DNA from: Haematococcus lacustris
Lineage: Eukaryota > Chlorophyta > Chlorophyceae > Chlamydomonadales > Haematococcaceae
Reading direction: 5' to 3'
Length of the DNA stretch: 64,000 nucleotides
NCBI GenBank assembly: GCA_030144725.1
Contig: JASKMD010000008.1
Coordinates: 5,583,056 to 5,647,055, forward strand
Part shown: piece after piece, positions 32,001 through 42,388 of the stretch
How positions within the stretch are numbered: position 1 is the stretch's first letter
Layout of the letters: the number at the start of each line of letters is the position of its first letter
Notes under the pieces: generated by a model
The model's database searches: none
What the model was told of the DNA's origin: nothing
What the model saw: the letters and a program-made list of their open reading frames with translations, nothing else
Position numbers and translations under genes: made by a program

Positions 32001-35000
32001 TCCAGCCAATGCCTTCACGCTCCCATCAGCCCAGGGCACTTCAGGGAGGATCCTTGCAGGGAGGTGGGGTTGTGACGGGCAGCAAGGGGCGCCACATGGC
32101 AAAGGGCATCATCCACTGGTTCACTCCTCTCAGGCTACACCTTCATATGCCAGTCTGCCCAGGGCGCTTGGGGCAGCAGTGCTTGAGCCTGGCAGGAGGT
32201 GGGGCTCCCAGGGGCCACCCCACCCCACCCCACCCCACCCCACCCCACCCCACCCCACCCCACCCCACCCCACCCCACCCCACCCCACCCCACCCCACCC
32301 CACCCCACCCCACCCCACCCCACCCCACCCCACCCCACCCCACCCCACCCCACCCCACCCCACCCCACCCCACCCCACCCCACGCCACGCCACGCCACGC
32401 CACGCCACGCCACGCCACGCCACGCCACGCCACGCCACGCCACGCCACCCCTCCCCACCCCACCCCACCCCACGCCCCGCCACCCCAGGGGCAACATCAT
32501 GCAAGGGGCTGTGGCCACACGGCCTGTCCCCTTGGACCTGGCTGCAGGGAGGACATGATGAGGGCGGTGGAGGGTGATAACTGGAGCGCTGTCATTGACC
32601 AGCAAACACAGCAGGCTCTGGGCCAGGCCCACACGCCCCTGCCCCATGCCTCTGGCCCTCCCTCCGCTAGCAGCAGTAGCAATGGCAATGGGACCAAGGC
32701 TGCGGCAGGCTCCCCCACATCTGCCAGCAATGGCAGCGCCAGCAGCAGCAGCAGCAGCAGCAATGGTGACAGGAGTGCTGCTGGTGTGGCTGCCGGTTCC
32801 CCCTCACCTGGCCCCAGCTCAGGGCCCCTGGCCTCCCCCTTTGCATCAGCCACGGTGCACAGGCGGGTTGGTGAGAAGGGGCAAGCCAGCAAAACAGTGG
32901 ACATGACGATAGCCAGTGTGGACGCTGCCCTGGAGGAGGTGAGCAGCATGACAAAGCCGCTGGGGCAGGGCGCACACCACACCACACACCACCACCCCAC
33001 CACCCCACCCCACCCCACACCACATTACACTTACACTGTGGTTAACTCTGTAGGTGCGGCCTTACCTGATGGCTGATGGCGGGGACGTGGAGGTGGTTGA
33101 GGTGAAGGATGGCTATGTGTACTTGCGGCTGCAGGTGAGGTGGGCCCTTCCGCCTGCAGCACTGCGTGCCTGAGTCCTGCTCCTCCAGCTGCTGCTGCGC
33201 CTGAAGCATTGCTCGGGGTTTGAACTCAGCACCTGTCTCAACTGTGATGTTCGGCCAGGCCCTACTACACCTGTCTCATGTGTGATGACCTTATCAAGCT
33301 GCATGTGCTCCTCTTTGTGACCTTTGTGCATATGGCTGCCTGCCTAGCGTCACTGACTGCCTACTGCTTGTGGTTCCACATGTGTGTCAGTCGCCCTCTC
33401 CCACTGATGGATGTGCCTGCTGCTGCTGCTGCTGCTGCCATCAGGGCTCCTGCTCCACCTGTGCGTCCTCCCAGTCCACCATGAAGATGGGCATTGAGCG
33501 TGCCCTAAAGGCTGCGTTTGGAGACGCCCTCCTGGAGGTCGTGCAGGTCAGCCCCACCGCCTGGCACCTGTCAGGCTGCTGGCCATGTCCACCGCCCACA
33601 TGCACACATTCCACTTCGCCCACATGCACACATACCACTTCGCCCACATGCACCCGTCAGCCAGGTGTCCAATCTAGGCTATGCTGGTCTCGATGCTGAG
33701 GACATTACCATCCTTATCACCAACACATGGTATAGCATGGCATTGCATAGTGTGGATGTGTGAGGAATGAGCCAGGAGTGAGAAGCATAGAGGCTTGCAC
33801 CATGGCATTGCAAGCCAGACCGTTTCAGCAGGAACAAATAGGGGTGGAGTTGCTGGCTTGGTATTGCTTGCTAACTCTGGCGCATGGAGTTAAAATTGAG
33901 CACATGTGGTAAGGCTGGAGGTGGTGATGGTGATGGCTCACACCTGTGCAGCCGTCAGCCATTTGGCTGCTTGGCCGCGCTCCCCATCTAGGGCTTCAGG
34001 CCTTTCTGCAAAGCACTTCAAAGCTAGGTGTCGAAAGCCAGGATGCACAACAAAGCTGGGTGCGTAAACAAAGGTGAGGCTGCAGGTGAGCTGGGAGATA
34101 GGCACCATATGGACCACAGTTTGGAGTCCCCTCTCCCTGGTGTAGAAGTCCCTGGGCTTGGCTGACCCAAGCCAAGCGAGCCAGCGGGGCGCTGTGTTGG
34201 GCCCTCTCCTCTGCTGCTGCCTCCCTCCCCTCCCCAGCTGCTCCTGCCCTACGGGGTGTTATATGCAGGTCGACAAGGTGGATGTGGCCACTGCCAGTGT
34301 GGCTAACATCAATGCCCACCTTGACATGCTGCGTGGAGCCATCCACAATTTTGGGGGCAGCGTCGAGGTGGTGGAGGTCCAGGGCAGCTCCTGCACTGTC
34401 CTTTACAAGGTAGGCCCCTGGCCCTGTACCTGCTGCTGCCTGACCTCCAGCTGCTGCTGTCTGACCTGTACCTGCTGCTGCCTGACCTCCAGCTGCTGCT
34501 GTCTGACCTGTACCTGCTGCTGCCTGACCTCCAGCTGCTGCTGTCTGACCTGTACCTGCTGCTGCCTGACCTCCAGCTGCTGCTGTCTGACCTGTACCTG
34601 CTGCTGCCTGACCTCCAGCTGCTGCTGTCTGACCTGTACCTGCTGCTGCCTGACCTCCAGCTGCTGCTGTCTGACCTGTACCTGCTGCTGCCTGACCTCC
34701 AGCTGCTGCTGTCTGACCTGTACCTGCTGCTGCCTGACCTCCAGCTGCTGCTGTCTGACCTGTACCTGCTGCTGCCTGACCTCCAGCTGCTGCTGTCTGA
34801 CCTGTACCTGCTGCTGCCTGACCTCCAGCTGCTGCTGTCTGACCTGTACCTGCTGCTGCCTGACCTCCAGCTGCTGCTGTCTGACCTGTACCTGCTGCTG
34901 CCTGACCTCCAGCTGCTGCTGTCTGACCTGTACCTGCTGCTGCCTGACCTCCAGCTGCTGCTGTCTGACCTGTACCTGCTGCTGCCTGACCTCCAGCTGC

Positions 35001-36231
35001 TGCTGTCTGACCTGTACCTGCTGCTGCCTGACCTCCAGCTGCTGCTGTCTGACCTGTACCTGCTGCTGCCTGACCTCCAGCTGCTGCTGTCTGACCTGTA
35101 CCTGCTGCTGCCTGACCTCCAGCTGCTGCTGTCTGACCTGTACCTGCTGCTGCCTGACCTCCAGCTGCTGCTGTCTGACCTGTACCTGCTGCTGCCTGAC
35201 CTCCAGCTGCTGCTGTCTGACCTGTACCTGCTGCTGCCTGACCTCCAGCTGCTGCTGTCTGACCTGTACCTGCTGCTGCCTGACCTCCAGCTGCTGCTGT
35301 CTGACCTGTACCTGCTGCTGCCTGACCTCCAGCTGCTGCTGTCTGACCTGTACCTGCTGCTGCCTGACCTCCAGCTGCTGCTGTCTGACCTGTACCTGCT
35401 GCTGCCTGACCTCCAGCTGCTGCTGTCTGACCTGTACCTGCTGCTGCCTGACCTCCAGCTGCTGCTGTCTGACCTGTACCTGCTGCTGCCTGACCTCCAG
35501 CTGCTGCTGTCTGACCTGTACCTGCTGCTGCCTGACCTCCAGCTGCTGCTGTCTGACCTGTACCTGCTGCTGCCTGACCTCCAGCTGCTGCTGTCTGACC
35601 TGTACCTGCTGCTGCCTGACCTCCAGCTGCTGCTGTCTGACCTGTACCTGCTGCTGCCTGACCTCCAGCTGCTGCTGTCTGACCTGTACCTGCTGCTGCC
35701 TGACCTCCAGCTGCTGCTGTCTGACCTGTACCTGCTGCTGCCTGACCTCCAGCTGCTGCTGTCTGACCTGTACCTGCTGCTGCCTGACCTCCAGCTGCTG
35801 CTGTCTGACCTGTACCTGCTGCTGCCTGACCTCCAGCTGCTGCTGTCTGACCTGTACCTGCTGCTGCCTGACCTCCAGCTGCTGCTGTCTGACCTGTACC
35901 TGCTGCTGCCTGACCTCCAGCTGCTGCTGTCTGACCTGTACCTGCTGCTGCCTGACCTCCAGCTGCTGCTGTCTGACCTGTACCTGCTGCTGCCTGACCT
36001 CCAGCTGCTGCTGTCTGACCTGTACCTGCTGCTGCCTGACCTCCAGCTGCTGCGGCAAGTGAAGGGAATGAGGGTGTCATTCTGGACACAGTGTGACGTG
36101 AACTGCATGGAGCTGCACCCCTGAGGCTGTGCCGCTGGTGCCCTGTGTAGGGCCCGCCCGCCATTGCCAAGGGTGTCATGGCTGCCATCAAGGATCGCTT
36201 CCCGTCCATCAAGGAGGTGGTGCTACAGTGA
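29009..36231 (+). CDS. plastid iron-sulfur scaffold: GIY-YIG-like domain fused to two NifU-like domains
   Basis: NFU proteins carry and transfer Fe-S clusters in plastids. Exons: 29009-29164 (tentative; Ser/Arg/Ala-rich transit-peptide-like leader MQKSQSRTVVPG...), 29873-29954, 30311-30378, 30463-30613, 30833-30914, 31607-31705, 32548-32938, 33054-33134, 33445-33546, 34269-34409, 36151-36231 (TGA). All junctions keep phase. Domains: GIY-YIG-like (GVYALY...LQYIGFSRN, then PELCASV and WPPGNGP), as in the N terminus of plant GRXS16; a Ser/Ala-rich linker; NifU domain 1 (VRPYLMADGGDVEVVEV, with the cluster ligands in GSCSTCASS); and NifU domain 2 lacking the CxxC (NINAHLDMLRGAIHNFGGSV ... AIAKGVMAAIKDRFP). 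The double NifU arrangement is that of plant plastid NFU1-3. The GIY-YIG fusion is what I find unusual. Confidence 0.85.
31376..31475 (+). pseudogene. fragment of the complex I 30 kDa gene inside an NFU intron
   Basis: About 100 bp (GGGATGGCTGAGTGCTTGAT onward) matches NAD9-type exon 2 at 37349-37455 with a few substitutions and a deletion of 24 nt that keeps frame. It lies in the intron between NFU exons 30914 and 31607 on the same strand. Confidence 0.85.
31745..31850. repeat. GGTCACACACCTT tandem repeat
   Basis: About seven imperfect copies of a 13-15 bp unit begin a few tens of bases after NFU donor 31705. Confidence 0.8.
32216..32480. repeat. (ACCCC)n then (CACGC)n pentanucleotide arrays
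   Basis: About 33 ACCCC units switch abruptly to about 13 CACGC units (32382-32446), then return to ACCCC. It lies in an NFU intron just upstream of exon 32548. Confidence 0.95.
34427..36051. repeat. 42-bp minisatellite, about 39 near-identical copies, in the last NFU intron
   Basis: The unit contains GACCTGTACCTGCTGCTGC followed by CTGACCTCCAGCTGCTGCTGT. Copies are essentially identical. Its length is a multiple of three and frames on both strands are stop-free, giving artefactual ORFs of 550-820 aa. The flanking donor (AAG|GTAGGC, 34410) and acceptor (TGTGTAG|GG, 36150) join conserved NifU sequence, so the array is intronic. Confidence 0.95.
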
Positions 36232-37001
36232 TACCCCAAGCCCACAGCAGCAGGGGTCATCCCCAGGATACCCGGGATCCCGATGTTCTCCAGTGTTGTT
36301 GAGGGTCTGGCATGGGCCAGCATCACTGGGTGTGGAAGGAGAGTGTGGTGCCCAGGCTCAGTGGCAAGGCGTGCGCGGTGAGCAGTGCAGCAGTACAGGA
36401 CCATGTTGATGAGCATTGAGCAAGCATGCATATGACATGCTGCATTACACAACATGTCGTTGCTGTACACAGCAAGCTGAGGCGGTAAGTTTGGGAAGGT
36501 GGGACATGGAGCAGCCAGGGCGCCCGCCGCTGTCCAAGCTTAGCCTGCCGCTGTCTCTGATGTCGCTGCACCCGGGCTGGCTGCTAGTGGCCACTACTGG
36601 TCCGACGCAAATGGAGGCCCTAGTGAGGGACAAGGGGGCTGGCTCCCGCTACCGCGGTACCGCAGTACACGCTCGGCGCATTCCTTCCGCGTCTTTCTGC
36701 GCAGCTGTGATCATTGTGCCGAAGATGGTTTTCAGAGAGGGTCGCGTGTACATAATCACGGTTGCTATCTACAGCATGGCTGAGTCGATGCGAAATGCAG
36801 TGTTGCATGGCTTGAATATCGTAGTAATCGCCAGATGCAGTTTATGCATAGCAGTACGTGCAGAGGAGCTGTCTGTAAAGAAGCGTAAAGGGAGTGGAGG
36901 TCCTGGGAGGTTCTTGCTTTCTGGAGAACATGCATTGACGTCCATGCCATGGCCACAGGTAGCTCCGTGTGTGCTGCTGCTCGGCTGCTCCTGGTGCCGT
37001 G
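36232..37001. other. NFU-complex I intergenic region
   Basis: It holds one fragment of the family-1 Fanzor right end (copy H, 36565-36635) and otherwise nothing recognised. Confidence 0.5.
36565..36635 (+). mobile_element. Fanzor right-end fragment, copy H
   Basis: GGCTGCTAGTGGCC and ATGGAGGCCCTAGTGAGGG, ending GACAAGGGG, match the terminal part of the conserved right end. The proximal hairpin arm and the ORF are missing, and the distal arm is mutated. Confidence 0.7.
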
Positions 37002-38698
37002 ATGCTGCGTGGATTGGGCAGTGTCCTGCTGCGGGCCCCCTACGCCGTGGGATGCGCAGAGGAGGCATATAATGCAGCAAAAGGATTCGCAGCACGTGCG
37101 CTGCACGCTATCTCTGCGGACAGGCAAGTCTCAAGCCAAGGGTTCTGGCTCATCGGGCCTGTGCCATCACTGCATCCCCCGCCTGTTGCTACGCAGCCTT
37201 CTCGCAGTGGTCGAGCAGCCGCAGCGTGACGTAGCATCATGCTCTTCGCAGCTGGTGCAAACACGCGGGATGTCTTTGTGCTACGCTCGGAAAGTGGAGG
37301 AGAAGACATACATCAATGCGGAGCACTTAGCCACCTTCGGGCAGACAGGGATGGCTGAGTACTTGATCAAGACAGTCCCAAAGTTCATTACAATGGCCGT
37401 GAACGGCCCCGCACAGAGCAGCTTGCTGTATCAAGAGCCTACCATCTTCACCACGCCCGAGCACCTAGTTCCGTTGTGCTACTTCCTGCGCGACCATGTC
37501 AACACCCAGTTCAAGTGCATGCTGGACATCACCGCTGTCGACTTCCCTGAGCGAGCCAAGCGCTTTGAAGTGGTCTATCATCTGTTGTCACCCAAGCTGA
37601 ATAGCAGGATCCGCGTCAAGGTCTGTGTACATACCCGACCCTACTAGCTGTGCCTGTCAGCAGCACACAGCCCATGCATACAGCCATACAGGTGTGCTTG
37701 TGGGAACACTGCATATGCAATGTCCCCGCAGTGGATTTTTGCTACAGGTGAGCATGTCACAGCAGCAAGGATGAGTGGCAGTGCCTGTAGCAGCAGCAGC
37801 AGCAGGAGCGTCAGCAGCTGCACCTCAAGCTGCTGCAAATGCACACAGACTGCTTGCATCTAATTAAGCAACATCAACCCTGGCAACAGTGTTATGTCAG
37901 GTACGTAAGTGGGCACCATATGCATGGCATGTGCACTACTGCAGGTGTTGGTGGATGAGGTGACACCAGTGCCCACCACTGTGAACGTCTGGAAGGCGTC
38001 GAACTGGTTTGAGCGCGAGACCTGGGACATGTTTGGCATCTTCTTCTCTGGCCACCCTGACCTGCGGCGCCTGCTGACCGACTACGGCTTCACAGGGCAC
38101 CCACTGCGAAAGGACTTTCCTCTAACTGGATACACAGAGGTAGGTGGCAGGGCTCATGCCATGCAAGCTGTGCATGGCTCACTGTGGTCAAGCGCTGACA
38201 TGTTTTGGTCAGCGGCTCTCGTGGGATCAGAGCGACGGAGCAGCAGAAGTGGCAGGATCTGCATCAAGATAGGGAGAGAAGGGAGCATCTTAAAGATAAG
38301 CAGCAGGAGCAGCAGGGACAGCTGCCATGGCAATGCAGCCAGCAACATACACTGCTGTAGCTCATGCAGTCAGGGTCCCTGGCTAACTTGCAATGCCTAT
38401 GTGGGTCATGCTAGATGGGCATAGTAATCCTTCAGTGGAGGACAGTTTTCATGCCCAAGCTGCTCATTGGCAAGCTACCTACCTATCAGGCTGGTGGTCA
38501 CAAGCGTGTTAAACCATCTTCATGAAGTGAAGGGGTGGCAGTGAGCCATAACTGGAGCTAGGGGACATGGTTCGGCAATACTGTGCGCAGGTGAAGTATG
38601 ACTACAGCAAGAAGAGGGTGATCAGTGAGCCACTGGAGCTGACTCAGGAGTTCCGGTACTTTGACTTCAACTCCCCTTGGGAGACGCTTAACCGATGA
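37002..38698 (+). CDS. mitochondrial complex I 30 kDa subunit (NAD9/NDUFS3-type), nucleus-encoded
   Basis: A core peripheral-arm subunit of NADH:ubiquinone oxidoreductase. Exons: 37002-37123 (or -37127), 37197 (or 37249)-37620, 37945-38139 and 38591-38698 (TGA). The first exon is a mitochondrial presequence ([17 protein letters not shown]). The body has [22 protein letters not shown], split here by description only; then [40 protein letters not shown] and a C terminus [12 protein letters not shown], all diagnostic of the 30 kDa family. Exon 1 can be joined by a GC donor (ACAG|GCAAGT) to 37197 or by a GT donor (CAA|GTCTCA) to 37249; both keep frame, and I cannot choose between them. In chlamydomonad algae this gene is often nuclear. 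Confidence 0.9.
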
Positions 38699-39258
38699 TG
38701 CTGAGTAGCTACAAGGCAATGCAAGCCTGCGGCAGCGTTAGCTTACATAGAGGGAGGTGGAAGCACTATTGGCAGCAGCAGCACCTGCTTCCCCGTTGAG
38801 CCAGTGATAGCCAGGGCATGTCAAGCTAGGTTGTTGCCCCATTGGCTCGAGCTTGACGTTTATGGAATGTACAAACGATACTCTGTCAGATGAGAACCGA
38901 TAGAGCTTGAAGTATGCGCATATGGCAAGCTTAGCTGTTGCCCCACTGCTGTACATGGTACATGAAAGCAACGGATTGGTGTTTGTAACCTGATGTGGCT
39001 TGTCGCATGCGCACATCCCTTACCACCCTGCAACTCCGCAGCATTCCGTGACACCCTGCAACTCGGCAACTATTGAATAACCATACAAGGCTCTACCATA
39101 TGCCCAAAAGCTTTACCGTACATGCACCTTCGTATGAGGAAAAACTCGTGTCCATGCTTTGGTCGTATTTTAAGAAAGCTAGAATCCGAGCTTGAGAATC
39201 GGCTCGTACTGCCCGTAATACCGTGATACAACTTCGATACCGGAGCTGAACAACCAAG
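38699..39258. other. intergenic region
   Basis: No gene recognised on either strand between the complex I stop codon and the next start. Confidence 0.5.
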
Positions 39259-40212
39259 ATGATGCAGGCCACCACTCTATCAGCAACTTCTCGACCCGTC
39301 GCACAAGCAGTCCTGTGCAGGTAACAGTACACAGCTTGCAACACTGATAAGATAGCGATAACGATAGCGATTTGCCAGGTCAGCCTCATCCCGCAGGGCT
39401 ACGCTGGCGCCCACAAACCTAGCTCCTACAGTGGTACGATGATGTAGCGCGCAGCCAACTCAGCTGAAAAAGTTATTCAACATGTGTGGTTGGTGCACTG
39501 TAGGCTGAGCCGTGCCCGTGTCTTTCTGCGTTGGAGGTAAATAAGCTCGGATGTGTGTAAGGCGGACACTGGAGCCTGCTCACTACAACTTGCAACCTGT
39601 CTGATGTCTGCGTCAAGATAATGCAGACAATGCTGGCCACCTGCAACAACTGACCCTACCACTGCCCCACCCCACCCCACCCCACCCCACCTCATTTTCT
39701 GCCACCACAGGTCTTCGCAGCCAAAGCCAAGTGCATCCACCCAACGCGTCCAGTGAAGGATGCTTGCCCTGATTGCCCACGGCGTAAAGGTCGAGCAGCA
39801 CTTGAAGAGGAGAAGCCCTCTGTCAGAAGCTTGCAGGTAAGCCACTTCATGCGTGTAGTCAGACCAGCAGCACAGCTGCCCAATCGAGGTGTAGGGAACA
39901 CGTTGCAGCACTTGTAAGAGTGCTGTTTCAGTCGTGACAAGGATGTTGCCAAGTTGCGAGACGACACTGAATGCTGCCATGCTGTTTCAGGTGCTTGCCG
40001 CCAAAGACAAATGTGTTCACCCAGCTCGCCCTGTGAAAGACGCCTGCCCAGACTGCCCGCGCCGCAAGGGCCGCACAGCCACCCTGAGCGGGGAGGAAGT
40101 ACAAGCGGCTCCTCGTAGGGTGCTAACCGTGTTGGCAGCGAAAGCCAAGTGTGTGCACCCCACCCGCCCCCTCAAGGACGCCTGCCCTGACTGCCCCCGG
40201 CGTAAGAAGTAG
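39259..40212 (+). CDS. small plastid-type protein with three CxHP...CPDCPRRK repeats
   Basis: I do not recognise this family. Exons 39259-39320, 39379-39433, 39711-39836 and 39991-40212 (TAG) join in phase to about 154 aa. The first two exons give a typical organelle leader (MMQATTLSATSRPVAQAV, SASSRRATLAPTNLAP). The mature part is three repeats, each introduced by AAKxKC: CIHPTRPVKDACPDCPRRK, CVHPARPVKDACPDCPRRK and CVHPTRPLKDACPDCPRRK, joined by short linkers (ALEEEKPSVRSLQ; TLSGEEVQAAPRRV). The invariant Cys-x-His and Cys-x2-Cys could bind a metal ion; the Arg/Lys tails could bind nucleic acid or acidic partners. Both are inference. Confidence 0.75.
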
Positions 40213-40482
40213 GACTTTGGTGGACTACTCCCCTCTATGGCACAAGACAAAAATCAGATGAGCAGCAGAGCAGCATGAGGAGAGTCCCTCCTTCCCACTG
40301 ATGTCCACGTGTGTGTATTGAGAGTGTGCAGTGCAGGCGCACTCATCAAAGCGTGGTGATAACAGCAGCAGCAGAAGTAGAAGAACAAGATTGGTGACAG
40401 TGGTACAGTCAACACACTGTGGCGGGTGTACTTGAAGGCACTTGGTTGAAGACCTTGACCTTGGCGTCAGGCTGGCAGGACA
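40213..40482. other. 3' flank of the CPDCPRRK gene
   Basis: Nothing recognised except a short AGCAGCAGC run. Confidence 0.5.
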
Positions 40483-40655
40483 TGGCTTTGTCATTCATCA
40501 AGTTGTCCAATAGCGTACTCTCGCTATAGTCATCCCTAGCCCCATCACAATATACGAGGTGTTGTCCTTGCATGGTCCCCTGCCTGGCACACAGAACACC
40601 CATGCAAGGCGGCATGGGACGATGGCATCATTCCTGTGCCATATCATATCACAAA
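40483..40655. repeat. inverted repeat arm, left (173 bp)
   Basis: The reverse complement occurs at 41550-41723 with very few differences. Between the arms lies truncated Fanzor copy C. Confidence 0.95.
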
Positions 40656-40683
40656 GCTCTCTCATTCCAAGCATGTCCTGCCA

Positions 40684-40925
40684 GCCCCTTGTCCCTCACT
40701 AGGGCCTCCATTTTAGCCGGAACTAGCAGCCACTAGCAGCCACTAACTAGCTCCGGCTAAAATAGTGTTATTGGGCTGTGTGGAGTAAACCCAGTGCACT
40801 AATGGCACATGAGCCGCCTACCACCTACATGATTGCCTGACCCGAGGGCTATGCAGTAGAGTTGGCATGACAAGACATGCACTAATTGTAAGCTGATGAC
40901 AGCTCAAGAGGAGGGGGGCACACAC
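40684..40925 (-). ncRNA. candidate guide-RNA scaffold, copy C
   Basis: Same block as copy A, with hairpin arms at 40712-40727 and 40748-40763. Flanking DNA beyond the right end is TGTCCTGCCAG on the plus strand. Confidence 0.45.
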
Positions 40926-41506
40926 TACTGTGCCTCAGCAGGCTGCTGCTCCTGGGCCTTGGGGGGGCTTGTCTCGCAGCCGCTTGTACCCATGCTCAGG
41001 GTACTCCTTGCCCTTGGCTGGCAGAGCTCCCTGGTCTGGCCAGAAGCACAGCTCCAGCGGCCGCCACCTGCTCTCCCCAATGCGCTGCATGTTCAGCGCT
41101 GCATTGCAGTCCCTGTCCAGCTGGCTGTGGTGCTGGCTTAGCCCTGGCAGCCTTGCCTTTGCCCTTGCCCTTGGTGGGCTCAGCTGCCCCTGGCTCAGCC
41201 TTGGTGCGCTTGCTGCGCTTGGCTGGCTGGGGTGTGCTGGGCCCTGGCTCTGAGGCTGCTGGCTGTGTGGCTGCCTGGCTGCTGCGGGGGGCCTGTGGGG
41301 ACCTGCGTGGGGCCACTACCGGGCACCACATCATGCCCCGCACTGGCTGGCCACGCTCCTGGCTCCAGGCTGGGCGCACCAGGCGCTCTTCCACCTGCCC
41401 TGCTTGGGGCCTCCAGCAAGTTCAATTCTGCTCACGCTATACTATTCGTAGACACCACGCTCAGCGCCGGAAACCGCACTAGGTGACTACGCAGCCCTAA
41501 GTCAAC
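40684..41506 (-). mobile_element. 5'-truncated Fanzor element, copy C
   Basis: Right end with hairpin (40684-40925), then the Fanzor C-terminal region on the minus strand, then the 57-bp piece (41424-41480) and GTGACTACGCAGCCC. It has the same internal breakpoint as copy B. The product region has lost the stretch around the first part of RuvC-III: it reads PAPQPAGQGLQCSAEH in frame, with GRWLDRD frameshifted. Confidence 0.75.
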
Positions 41507-41549
41507 AGAAGGGTATTGAGCTCTTATGGGCATTTTGAGGGATGGGCAT

Positions 41550-41723
41550 TTTGTGATATGATATGGCACAGGAATGATGCCATCGTCCCATGCCGCCTTG
41601 CATGGGTGCTCTGTGTGCCAGGCAGGGGACCATGCAAGGACAAACACCTCGTATATTGTGATGGGGCTAGGGATGACTATAGCGAGAGTACGCTATTGGA
41701 CAGTTTGATGAATGACAAAGCCA
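41550..41723. repeat. inverted repeat arm, right (174 bp)
   Basis: Reverse complement of 40483-40655. Confidence 0.95.
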
Positions 41724-41770
41724 GGTTGACTTGTAATGTTTTCATGTTTACCGCTGTTCCTGCTCAGCCC

Positions 41771-41970
41771 CTTGTCCCTCACTAGGGCCTCCATTTTAGC
41801 CGGAACTAGCAGCCACTAGCAGCCACTAACTAGCTCCGGCTAAAATAGTGTTATTGGGCTGTGTGGAGTAAACCCAGTGCACTAATGGCACATGAGCCGC
41901 CTACCACCTACATGATTGCCTGACCCGAGGGCTATGCAGTAGAGTTGGCATGACAAAACATGCACTAAGA
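41771..41970 (-). ncRNA. candidate guide-RNA scaffold, copy D (ORF-independent)
   Basis: Full-length right-end block with intact hairpin, but not attached to any nuclease ORF. If transcribed it would be a trans-acting guide locus. Transcription is not demonstrated. Confidence 0.4.
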
Positions 41971-42149
41971 AAAGGGAACAGGGCCAAGCCAATCCAGTCA
42001 ACCCCAGCTGTTGACTGGATGGCAATGACTGGATAGCAGCGACAGCCAATGGCAAACCTGACCACTGACTCAACAGCTCGTGGTCCTGCTTGCAGATGGC
42101 TCTGAAGTGCTCTGACCTGGGACATCTGGCTGCCCCTTTGCCTGTGCAC
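41771..42149 (-). mobile_element. ORF-less Fanzor derivative, copy D (solo scaffold plus left end)
   Basis: The conserved right-end block (to ACATGCACTAAG at 41968) is joined directly to the left-end block AAAAGGGAACAGGGCCAAGC, with no ORF. CTGTTCCTGCTCAGCCC (41754-41770) and CTGTTCCTGCTTAGCCC (42150-42166) flank it as a 17-bp duplication with one mismatch. Confidence 0.7.
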
Positions 42150-42388
42150 CTGTTCCTGCTTAGCCCGGACCCAGGACCGCCAAGACTTTGGGCAAGAGCT
42201 GGACTGTCATTTATAGCATTCTTAGAGGCCACATCCCCAGGGAAGAACCCCGTTTGCCGCAGGTGAGGATCGCTCCTAAGAACAGGAAACTCTTGGGAGT
42301 CACCATCATGGCCACGACCTCAATCGCCAAAAGTCGCTAACCGAAATAGCAACTATCGATGCGCCGGGGTGCGCCGGGGCGCGCTTAG

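Noticed and set aside
32130..33076. Gly-Val-Gly-Trp repeat protein and its antisense
   Set aside because: Pentanucleotide array in an NFU intron; only the distal part of the plus-strand ORF (from 32548) is genuine exon.
34158..36470. ORFs of 550-820 aa on both strands (Cys/Leu/Thr, Ala/Gly/Gln/Thr, Gln/Val/Arg and Ser/Arg repeats)
   Set aside because: All are translations of the intronic 42-bp minisatellite. Conserved NifU exons splice across it.
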